DNA of 64,000 nt from Streptococcus sp. 263_SSPC (lineage in GTDB: Bacteria > Bacillota > Bacilli > Lactobacillales > Aerococcaceae): the NCBI RefSeq assembly GCF_001071995.1, contig NZ_JVNU01000032.1, positions 62,001-126,000 of the forward strand, written 5' to 3'. The notes under the pieces were generated by a model that was given only the letters and a program-made list of their open reading frames with translations, did no database searches and was not told where the DNA came from. Shown in pieces: positions 45,675 to 53,330 of the stretch. The position numbers and the translations under genes were made by a program. Within the stretch, counting starts at the first letter, position 1. Each line of letters opens with the position of its first letter.

Positions 45675-47456
45675 ATGATTTCAAATCATCAATTTAACTT
45701 ATTAGTATTTTTAAAAAATCAAGAAGCAAAAGTGACACAGCGAGAAATCGCAAAGGGACTTGATCTGTCTCTTGGAAAAGTGAATCATTTAGTAACAGAA
45801 GCGGAACGACTTGGTTGGATTAATTCGAACTATTCTCTTACGGAAAAAGGAATCGCTGAATTAGAACCATATCGTGTTCAAAATGCCATTATTATGGCGG
45901 CAGGAATGAGTACACGTTTTGCCCCGCTTTCGTATGAATCACCAAAAGGTCTACTTGTTGTTAAAGGAGAGCGTTTGATTGAACGTCAGATATGTCAATT
46001 AAGAGAAGCTGGAATTGATAAAATTACAGTTATTGTTGGCTACATGAAGGAAATGATGTTTTATCTTGCAGATAAATTTGGTGTAGATATCGTCGTGAAT
46101 GAAGATTATTATCGTTATAATAATTGTTCGTCGCTTATGCTTGTTCGTGAACAATTAGGAAACACTTATATTTGTTCCTCAGATAATTATTTTACTGAAA
46201 ATCCTTTTGAAGAATACGTATATCGAGGTTATTATGCTACAGTTTTCGCTAATGGAGAAACTGATGAATATTGTGTAGAAAAAGAGACAAATGGTTTCAT
46301 TTCAGAGGTGACTGTCGGAGGAAAAAATACATGGTGCATGCTTGGTCATGTATATTTTGACCGTGAATTCAGTAAAAAATTCGTTCGTATTTTAGAAAAT
46401 GAATTCCAACATGCAGCATTTAAGGAACAGCTATGGGAAGAGTATTATTATCGCCATTTAGATGAATTAAAATTAGAAGCGCGTCATTATTCAGCGGATG
46501 TAATTAAAGAATTTGATTCTTTAGCAGATCTTCGTGAATTTGATGAACAATATTTGATGCATACAAATTCAAAAATATTACTAAACATTTGTAAGATATT
46601 GTCAGTAACACCTGCGGAAATTACTCATATTAAACCGATAAAAGACGGATTAACAAACACTTCCTTCCGTTTCGAGTGTAAGGGTGAGTCTTATGTTTAT
46701 CGTCATCCTGGAAAAGGAACTGAGGAATATATTAACCGACTCAGTGAGGCAGCTTCAATGCGCGTTGCTGCTGAACTAGGGATAGATCCAACTTTCGTAG
46801 CAATGGACGAAAATGAAGGCTGGAAAATTTCAAAATTTATAGAAAATGCAAGACTATTAGATTATGAAAATGAGGAAGATGTTGACAAAGCGATTGACTT
46901 CATTAGCCGACTTCATCGTTCTGGTAAGACAACACCTTATGAACTGAGATTCGAAAAAGATTTAGAAGAATTTAAGGAGAAATTACAAAAACGCAACCGT
47001 TTTGAGTTTGAAGATAAGGAAATATTAGAAGAGCTTGTTCGTCAAGTCATTCAATATTTACATAAGGATCCTGTGGAATTTGTTCTTTGTCATGGTGACT
47101 GTTATAGTCCTAACTTCTTGGTAGATGAAGAAGGGAATATGAGTTTGATTGACTGGGAGTATTCTGGAATGGGAGATGCTGCGAGCGACATTGGTTGTTT
47201 CCTATGTTGTACAGACTACAGTTTAGATGAAGCCAAGGAGTTTATTAATAAGTACTTTGAAAAGAATCCTAGCGTAGGTACTCAACAGCATTTCTTAGGA
47301 ATGGTAGGATTAGTTTCGTACTATTGGTTCTTGTGGGCACTTTTCCAAGAAAGCAATGGAAAACGAATTGGCGAATATCTTTATAAATGGTATCGCCATA
47401 CGAAAATGTATTGTACTGAAGCTCTAAGAATGTATCAGGGAGAAAAAACTAGATGA
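45675..47456 (+). CDS. HTH-LicC-LicA fusion, copy 2
   Basis: A 593-residue paralogue of the protein at 41877 with the same order: winged helix (REIAKGLDLSLGKVNHLVTEA), nucleotidyltransferase (IIMAAGMSTRFAPLSYESPKG) and choline-kinase-like domain (LCHGDCYSPNFLVDEEGNM, LIDWEYSGMGD). All visible catalytic motifs are intact in both copies, so neither looks decayed. The Asp-Pro of the kinase GDP motif is GDA here. The ATG at 45675 fits the GGAGGCG site; an upstream in-frame codon at 45651 lies in the promoter. The next gene starts in a 4-base overlap. Confidence 0.9.
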   Translation: MISNHQFNLLVFLKNQEAKVTQREIAKGLDLSLGKVNHLVTEAERLGWINSNYSLTEKGIAELEPYRVQNAIIMAAGMSTRFAPLSYESPKGLLVVKGERLIERQICQLREAGIDKITVIVGYMKEMMFYLADKFGVDIVVNEDYYRYNNCSSLMLVREQLGNTYICSSDNYFTENPFEEYVYRGYYATVFANGETDEYCVEKETNGFISEVTVGGKNTWCMLGHVYFDREFSKKFVRILENEFQHAAFKEQLWEEYYYRHLDELKLEARHYSADVIKEFDSLADLREFDEQYLMHTNSKILLNICKILSVTPAEITHIKPIKDGLTNTSFRFECKGESYVYRHPGKGTEEYINRLSEAASMRVAAELGIDPTFVAMDENEGWKISKFIENARLLDYENEEDVDKAIDFISRLHRSGKTTPYELRFEKDLEEFKEKLQKRNRFEFEDKEILEELVRQVIQYLHKDPVEFVLCHGDCYSPNFLVDEEGNMSLIDWEYSGMGDAASDIGCFLCCTDYSLDEAKEFINKYFEKNPSVGTQQHFLGMVGLVSYYWFLWALFQESNGKRIGEYLYKWYRHTKMYCTEALRMYQGEKTR

Positions 47457-47638
47457 AAAATGAAATTTCAATCGAAAAGCTAATTGCCGAAGAAACAAAA
47501 CGTAGGCTTGATTTAATGGAAGATAAAGATTACATTTTTCCAGAACGTTTTTCAAAAATGGATTACCTTTGGGCGGGAATTTGTGTAGGAGTTAACCTAA
47601 TCCTCATTATTTTGGCAATGTGTGGGGTGATTCAATAA
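47453..47638 (+). CDS. 61-residue single-span membrane protein of the choline cassette, copy 2
   Basis: Paralogue of the protein at 43653, same length, with charged N-terminal half (ISIEKLIAEETKRRLDLMED), a shared FPERFSK motif and one span (YLWAGICVGVNLILIILAMCG) ending in GVIQ. It starts with ATG overlapping the fusion gene stop and ends with TAATG overlap into the permease gene, exactly as in cassette 1. Confidence 0.85.
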   Translation: MKNEISIEKLIAEETKRRLDLMEDKDYIFPERFSKMDYLWAGICVGVNLILIILAMCGVIQ

Positions 47639-49065
47639 TGGTTTCTATGAATGATTATATTCAACAAGAAACGATTACGGGTGTTGTTCCAATGACGAAT
47701 GGGGATCGTCAGTATTCGTTTTGGGATTTATTCCTTTCTACTAGTGGCTTTGCCATTGCAACTTGGTGTTATACGCAAGGAGCTTATGTTGCACAGTATC
47801 TTTCTTTTAATCAAATGCTCATTAATATTTTTAGTTTTAATATTATTTGGGTCTTTATAGAATGTTTACCAGTACTTTTTGCAGTTCGTTACGGAATTGA
47901 TTTGTGGATTTGGCTTCGGTCGGTTCTTGGGCAAAAAGGAGTTGCACTTTTGTCAACAGTAATAAGTTTAGCAAACTTTGGTTGGTATGCAGTTACTGCG
48001 AATCTTTTTGCGAATTCCATGATACATTTAGCAAGTAACTTTGGGCTTGTGCTAGACAAGGCGATATGGGCTCCGATACTCGGTACTATGTGCGTCTTTT
48101 TAGGAACTTTAATTGCTCTTAGTGGACCTGAAACTATAAAAGGAATTAATAGATACATGGTTGTTGCTTTGTTATTTGTTGGTTTGATTATAGCTGGAAT
48201 TTGTTTTTTTGCAGTTCCGATTACAGAAATTATGAATGTACAGCCTGCCGTTCAAAACGATTTAACACCATTGGAACGATTCATGATTTCAGGTGAAGGT
48301 AATGTTGCTGTAGCCTTTTCTTGGTCAACTCAAGCATTCATTTTACCGCGTTTGGCAAAATCAGAGCGAAGTGGCTATTGGGCAACTTCTTTATCGTATG
48401 GCGTTATAGCACCATTTTTTGCGGCCACAGGTGGCGTTATGGCACTTGCTATGTTTGTGAAAACTGGTGTATACGAAAGCGACCCAACAACGATGTTAGC
48501 TACTTTAAGTACGCCTACATTTTCACTTTTAAGCCTATTGCTAGTTGCTTTTGCTAATATTGGGACTCAAGGAACCGGTTCATATGTAAACTGTATGATT
48601 GTAAAGAGTGGAATGCCAAAACTTAGTTATAAGCTAATGGTCTGGATAGCCTTTGTATATGTGAGTGCTTTGACTATTTGGGGAGGTGTAGATGAATATT
48701 TTGGTTCATTTATTTCTCTAGCAGCTTATCTTCAAGGGCCAATTATTGGGATGATTGTCGTTGACTTCTTCCTACTCAGAAAGCAAAAATTGTCTCTTCG
48801 TTCAGCGTATTTCTTAGAAGGACATAAGGCGTACGAGTATACAAAAGGATTTAATATAGTGGGAATGAGCTGTGTGTTCATCTCATTAATTGTTGCAGTC
48901 CTCTTTGTATATAACCCAGTGACGAAGCAAATTCAAAGCCCATTGTTCCTTATTACAACAGGTAGTGGGTTTACAGCCTTACTAGGTGGGGGATTATACT
49001 GGCTTGCTAGTCTTACTCCATTAAAAGCCTATATGGTTCGAGATCGAGAAGAAATTACGATTTAA
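47638..49065 (+). CDS. NCS1-like transporter, candidate choline permease, copy 2
   Basis: A 475-residue paralogue of the permease at 43838, nearly identical at protein level, although much of the DNA differs at synonymous sites. The last 139 bases differ from copy 1 at only about two positions, pointing to a recent exchange between copies. The same substrate or two related ones are possible; the most divergent stretch is around residues 150-210. A terminator follows. Confidence 0.85.
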   Translation: MVSMNDYIQQETITGVVPMTNGDRQYSFWDLFLSTSGFAIATWCYTQGAYVAQYLSFNQMLINIFSFNIIWVFIECLPVLFAVRYGIDLWIWLRSVLGQKGVALLSTVISLANFGWYAVTANLFANSMIHLASNFGLVLDKAIWAPILGTMCVFLGTLIALSGPETIKGINRYMVVALLFVGLIIAGICFFAVPITEIMNVQPAVQNDLTPLERFMISGEGNVAVAFSWSTQAFILPRLAKSERSGYWATSLSYGVIAPFFAATGGVMALAMFVKTGVYESDPTTMLATLSTPTFSLLSLLLVAFANIGTQGTGSYVNCMIVKSGMPKLSYKLMVWIAFVYVSALTIWGGVDEYFGSFISLAAYLQGPIIGMIVVDFFLLRKQKLSLRSAYFLEGHKAYEYTKGFNIVGMSCVFISLIVAVLFVYNPVTKQIQSPLFLITTGSGFTALLGGGLYWLASLTPLKAYMVRDREEITI

Positions 49066-49071
49066 AAAATA

Positions 49072-49106
49072 AAATCCGACAGGAAATTCCTGTCGGATTC
49101 TTTTTA
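49072..49106 (+). terminator. Terminator after choline cassette 2
   Basis: AATCCGACAGGAA/TTCCTGTCGGATT stem followed by CTTTTTATTT. It can also serve the convergent DUF4044 gene. Confidence 0.8.
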
Positions 49107-49232
49107 TTTATAATTCATTGCAGTTAAGGCTACTTGTAAGATGATAGCGCCTAGTGTACCGATTAACATTAGTACGGCTACAACACGTGTAATTTTTTCA
49201 ACTGTTGAAAGATTACGTTTTTTCTTTGCCAA
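49104..49232 (-). CDS. DUF4044 family small membrane protein (42 residues)
   Basis: A 42-residue protein starting with TTG, preceded by AAAGGAGCG on the minus strand. It opens with a basic MAKKKRNLSTVEKITR segment followed by one span (VVAVLMLIGTLGAIILQVAL). This matches DUF4044, a short family of Lactobacillales. A longer frame begins at 49367 but is AT-rich, lacks a ribosome site and does not match the family. Function unknown. Confidence 0.75.
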   Translation of the reverse strand: MAKKKRNLSTVEKITRVVAVLMLIGTLGAIILQVALTAMNYK

Positions 49233-49440
49233 CAAAATCGCTCCTTTTTTCTTTGCTCGGTAATAGTTTACCGTAAATCGGTGTGAATTACTAGAGTTAA
49301 ATGTTAAAAGGTTTTCTAAGAGTGAAAATGGTTGAAATGAAAAATAGAATAAGTAAAAGAAAAGCATTCAAATGCCTTTCAAAAAGGTGTAATTTTTGAT
49401 AACATAGATGTGTTAAATAAAACAAATTGGAGGAAGTTTC

Positions 49441-50874
49441 ATGTCAAAACAACAAATTGGTGTCGTGGGTATGGCTGTTATGGGACGCAACTTGGCATTA
49501 AATATTGAAAGCCGTGGCTATAGCGTTTCAATTTACAACCGTACAACTTCAAAAACAGACGAAGTGATTGCTCTACATCCAGATAAAAAATTAGTTCCAA
49601 CATATTCTGTTGAAGAATTTGTAGAGTCTCTAGAAAAACCAAGAAGAATTTTATTAATGGTTAAAGCTGGGGAAGCAACAGATAAGACAATTCAAAGTTT
49701 ACTTCCACATTTAGATAAAGGCGATATTTTAATCGATGGAGGAAATACATTCTTCCGTGATACAATGCGTCGTAATGAAGAACTTGCAAACTCAGGAATC
49801 AACTTCATCGGTACGGGTGTATCTGGTGGGGAAGAAGGAGCCTTAAAAGGACCTTCAATCATGCCGGGTGGACAAAAAGATGCATACGATTTAGTAGCAC
49901 CTATTTTAGAAGAAATCTCTGCTAAAGCAGACGATGGAGCTCCATGTGTGACTTACATTGGACCAAACGGAGCAGGTCACTACGTAAAAATGGTTCATAA
50001 CGGAATCGAATATGGTGACATGCAATTAATCGCTGAAAGTTACGATATCCTACGTCGTGTTGGTGGATTATCTGTAGAAGAATGCGCTGAAGTGTTCAAA
50101 GAATGGAACCAAGGCGAATTAGATAGCTACTTAATCGAAATCACAGCGGACATTTTAACGAAGAAAGATCCTGAAACAGGTCGTCCAATGGTAGACGTAA
50201 TCATGGATACTGCTGGAAACAAAGGTACTGGTAAATGGGCTTCACAAAGCGCATTAGACTTAGGTGTGCCACTTCCATTAATTACTGAATCTGTATTTGC
50301 TCGTTTCGTTTCAACATTGAAAGAGGAACGTGTTGCAGCAAGTAAAGAATTAGCAGCAACAAAAATTCCTGAATTAACAAATTCAGAACGTCAAGCCTTA
50401 ATCGAACAAGTTCGTAAAGGATTATACTTCTCTAAAATCATGAGTTATGCGCAAGGGTTTGCTCAAATGCGTGTAGCAAGTGAAGAGTTCAATTGGGACT
50501 TAAACTACGGCGAAATCGCTAAAATCTTCCGTGCTGGATGTATCATCCGTGCGCAATTCTTACAGAAGATTACAGATGCGTTCGAACGTGATCCTCAATT
50601 GAAAAACTTATTATTAGATAAGTACTTCTTATATGTAACAGAATCTTACCAAGATGCAGTTCGTGATGTTGTTGTAACGGCTGTTCGTGCTGGTATTCCA
50701 GTACCAACATTCTCGAGTGCATTAGCATACTATGATTCATACCGTTCAGAAACATTACCTGCAAACTTAATTCAAGCTCAACGTGACTACTTCGGGGCGC
50801 ATACTTACAACCGTGTAGACAAACCAGGAACATTCCACTTCGAATGGGCTCAAGAAAAAGAGATTGAACAATAA
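49441..50874 (+). CDS. gnd: 6-phosphogluconate dehydrogenase (decarboxylating)
   Basis: A 477-residue enzyme of normal length. NADP site [21 protein letters not shown], substrate loop [21 protein letters not shown] and the catalytic [17 protein letters not shown] are all present. It oxidises 6-phosphogluconate to ribulose 5-phosphate with NADPH formation. Ribulose 5-phosphate and NADPH are the inputs of TarJ, so gnd and zwf may feed CDP-ribitol synthesis. Strong codon bias. Monocistronic, with a terminator at 50886-50917. Confidence 0.97.
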   Translation: MSKQQIGVVGMAVMGRNLALNIESRGYSVSIYNRTTSKTDEVIALHPDKKLVPTYSVEEFVESLEKPRRILLMVKAGEATDKTIQSLLPHLDKGDILIDGGNTFFRDTMRRNEELANSGINFIGTGVSGGEEGALKGPSIMPGGQKDAYDLVAPILEEISAKADDGAPCVTYIGPNGAGHYVKMVHNGIEYGDMQLIAESYDILRRVGGLSVEECAEVFKEWNQGELDSYLIEITADILTKKDPETGRPMVDVIMDTAGNKGTGKWASQSALDLGVPLPLITESVFARFVSTLKEERVAASKELAATKIPELTNSERQALIEQVRKGLYFSKIMSYAQGFAQMRVASEEFNWDLNYGEIAKIFRAGCIIRAQFLQKITDAFERDPQLKNLLLDKYFLYVTESYQDAVRDVVVTAVRAGIPVPTFSSALAYYDSYRSETLPANLIQAQRDYFGAHTYNRVDKPGTFHFEWAQEKEIEQ

Positions 50875-50885
50875 TGATAAATGAT

Positions 50886-50917
50886 GAAGTCCTAGCTATT
50901 TAGCTAGGACTTTTTTG
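50886..50917 (+). terminator. Rho-independent terminator after gnd
   Basis: AAGTCCTAGCTA/TAGCTAGGACTT stem followed by TTTTTG. Confidence 0.85.
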
Positions 50918-50935
50918 TTTGTTCCTATTGAAGCA

Positions 50936-50968
50936 AATCAAAAATTAACATATATGTTAATTTTGATT
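50936..50968. repeat. AT-rich near-perfect palindrome upstream of the response regulator gene
   Basis: Arms AATCAAAAATTAACATA and TATGTTAATTTTGATT centred on CATATATG, about 105 bases before the response regulator ATG and before its putative promoter. No T tract that would make it a clear terminator. Confidence 0.5.
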
Positions 50969-51074
50969 GTCTAATTTAATGAAATTGACAGAAAATTTCA
51001 TTAAATTCTGTTAAGAATCTTATGAATATGGTATGATAAATCTGTTAGGGAAGAATAGAGAAGGGAGTTTCCAA

Positions 51075-51770
51075 ATGCCAGCGAATCAACGTATTTTAAT
51101 TATTGAAGATGAAAAGAATTTAAGTCGCTTTGTTGAATTAGAATTAAAACATGAAGGCTATGAAACAAAAGTGTGTGCAGATGGCCGTAGCGGATTACAA
51201 GCAGCCATTGATGAGCATTGGGATGCTATTTTATTAGATTTAATGTTACCAGAAATGAATGGATTAGAAGTCGTTCGTCGCCTTCGCCAAGTAAAACAAA
51301 CACCAGTCATCATTATGACAGCGCGCGATTCAGTGATGGATCGTGTTGCAGGGCTTGATCAAGGGGCAGATGACTATGTAGTGAAGCCGTTTGAAATCGA
51401 AGAAATTCTTGCAAGACTACGCGCACTCTTTAGACGTCTGCAAATGGAAGAACAATCTCGTGTTGTGAAACAAACAAGAGTGGAATATCGCGACCTTGTG
51501 GTGGAAGTGGAAAACCGCGTCGTTCGTCGTGCGGGTGAAGTCATTGATTTAACGAAGAAAGAATATGAATTACTCTTATTACTGATGGAAAACATTGATA
51601 TTGTTCTTTCACGTGAAGTGTTATTAAAAGAAGTATGGGGCTATAAGAACGAAGTCGAAACGAATGTGATTGACGTATACGTTCGTTATATCCGTAATAA
51701 AATTGATGTACCAGGACGAGAAAGTTATATTCAAACCGTTCGTGGAACTGGATATGTAATGAGAAGCTGA
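51075..51770 (+). CDS. OmpR-family response regulator (CsrR/CovR or ArlR type)
   Basis: A 231-residue regulator. Receiver domain 1-120 with acidic pocket IIEDEKN, phosphoacceptor Asp55 in LLDLMLPEMNG, MTARDS and the Lys of VVKPF. The C-terminal winged helix contains LTKKEYELLLLLM and NVIDVYVRYIRNKID. Similarity to streptococcal CsrR/CovR and staphylococcal ArlR is strong by eye. AAGGGAG fits the ATG at 51075 rather than an upstream ATG at 51033. The sensor kinase gene follows after 10 bases. Confidence 0.92.
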   Translation: MPANQRILIIEDEKNLSRFVELELKHEGYETKVCADGRSGLQAAIDEHWDAILLDLMLPEMNGLEVVRRLRQVKQTPVIIMTARDSVMDRVAGLDQGADDYVVKPFEIEEILARLRALFRRLQMEEQSRVVKQTRVEYRDLVVEVENRVVRRAGEVIDLTKKEYELLLLLMENIDIVLSREVLLKEVWGYKNEVETNVIDVYVRYIRNKIDVPGRESYIQTVRGTGYVMRS

Positions 51771-51780
51771 GGAGCTACAT

Positions 51781-53229
51781 ATGAAGGACCAAAACCAACA
51801 TAAATCGGTAGCAAAAAAATGGTGGTGGGTGATATCAGCCACCATTTTTGCATTATTAGCTGTATTAACTGCGATTTTGATTGAGGGGCAACTTATTGGC
51901 TTGCGTGACAATGAGAAAAATCAGACAGTGGTTTACGCACAAGTTATCGCGGATTTGTTATCGGTAAAAACGGAGAAATTAACAAGTGAAGACATTCTTG
52001 CTGTTCTAAACAAAGCGGAACAATATGAATTAGACAAGAACCAGGTTTATAAAAAGAATAGTAGTTTTTATCCGATGAATGAAGAAGTGAATATTCGTGT
52101 CTTTGATACGAGTAAAGAGCTATTATTCCAAACACAACAATGGCAAGACCGCCCGCAAGTATCGAGTAAGCTGGAGGTTCAATATGTGACGCTATCGACC
52201 GGGGAAGAAAGTGTGCAAGTGATGATGCCAATCCTTTCCAGAAATACTCGTGTCTTGATTGGACATTTGCAAGTAACCAATCGAATGATGAAGCTTGCGG
52301 AATTAAAAAAACAATTGAGATTTCTGTTCTTCCAGTTAATTGTGATGGAAGGAATTGTTTCAATAGGGCTTGCGTATTTCATTTCGCGACTCATTTCCAA
52401 GCCAATTGAAGAAATTCATGATATTATCGCGTCTATTAACGAGGAAAACATTGAAACAAAACGTTTAATTGTTCCGAAAAAGAATGATGAATTTGCGATT
52501 GTCTCTCAACAATTTAACGAGCTGCTAGATAAAATCAGTTTTTATATTTCGCAGCAGAAGCACTTCGTTGAAGATGTATCGCATGAATTGAGAACGCCTG
52601 TAGCCATTGTAGAAGGCCACCTGAAGCTTTTAAACCGTTGGGGGAAAGATGACCCAGAAGTGCTGGAAGAGTCTCTCATGGCCTCTCTAGCGGAAATTAA
52701 GCGCATGAAGACACTCGTTCAAGAGATGCTTGATTTATCTCGTGCACCGCAAGTAAGGGAACAGTATAAAGATGCGACAACAGAGGTCGTTGCGACATTA
52801 GAACAGATTGTAACGAATTTCAAGGTGCTTTATCCCGACTTTACTTTTATTGCAGATATTGATACCAAGAAGGAAATTATTTCTCCAATCTATCGCAATC
52901 ACTTCGAGCAAGTCATTATCATCTTACTCGATAATGCCGTGAAATATTCAACAGATCGAAAAGAGATTATAGTTAGCCTTTCTCCAACCACGGAAGCAGT
53001 CGAAATCGGTATTCAGGATTTCGGGATGGGGTTAACGGAAGAAGATAAGAAAAAAGTATTTTCACGTTTCTATCGCGTCGATAAAGCACGCTCGAGAGAA
53101 CGTGGAGGAAATGGCTTAGGCTTATCGATTGCTGAAGAATTAATCGAAGGATATAACGGTAAAATTAGCCTGACTTCCAGACTCAATCATGGGTCATTAT
53201 TTAAAGTGAAATTACCGATTGAAAAATAA
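51781..53229 (+). CDS. Sensor histidine kinase (CsrS/ArlS-like)
   Basis: A 482-residue kinase with two spans (about 13-35 and 175-200) around an extracytoplasmic sensor region, then HAMP, the phosphoacceptor box HFVEDVSHELRTPVAIVEGH, and ATP-site motifs DNAVKYS, DFGMGL, FSRFYRVD and GGNGLGLSIAEEL. It should phosphorylate the response regulator encoded just upstream. The signal is not predictable. Members of this family control capsule, adhesins and autolysis in cocci, which would fit the neighbouring surface genes (inference). Confidence 0.92.
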   Translation: MKDQNQHKSVAKKWWWVISATIFALLAVLTAILIEGQLIGLRDNEKNQTVVYAQVIADLLSVKTEKLTSEDILAVLNKAEQYELDKNQVYKKNSSFYPMNEEVNIRVFDTSKELLFQTQQWQDRPQVSSKLEVQYVTLSTGEESVQVMMPILSRNTRVLIGHLQVTNRMMKLAELKKQLRFLFFQLIVMEGIVSIGLAYFISRLISKPIEEIHDIIASINEENIETKRLIVPKKNDEFAIVSQQFNELLDKISFYISQQKHFVEDVSHELRTPVAIVEGHLKLLNRWGKDDPEVLEESLMASLAEIKRMKTLVQEMLDLSRAPQVREQYKDATTEVVATLEQIVTNFKVLYPDFTFIADIDTKKEIISPIYRNHFEQVIIILLDNAVKYSTDRKEIIVSLSPTTEAVEIGIQDFGMGLTEEDKKKVFSRFYRVDKARSRERGGNGLGLSIAEELIEGYNGKISLTSRLNHGSLFKVKLPIEK

Positions 53230-53237
53230 GAAAAAGA

Positions 53238-53272
53238 AGATACGAAATTTCGAAAATTTTGTATCTTTTTTT
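53238..53272 (+). terminator. Terminator after the sensor kinase gene
   Basis: AGATACGAAATTT pairs with AAATTTTGTATCT (one mismatch) and runs into a long T tract. Confidence 0.75.
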
Positions 53273-53330
53273 ATTTTTTTCTGTATAATTAAGAAGTGTA
53301 ATATTTAACAAGTTATATGGGGGCTTTACA

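Noticed and set aside
51944-52363. A 139-codon minus-strand frame opposite the histidine kinase gene
   Set aside because: Antisense shadow of a conserved sensor kinase region; composition follows the complement of kinase codons.
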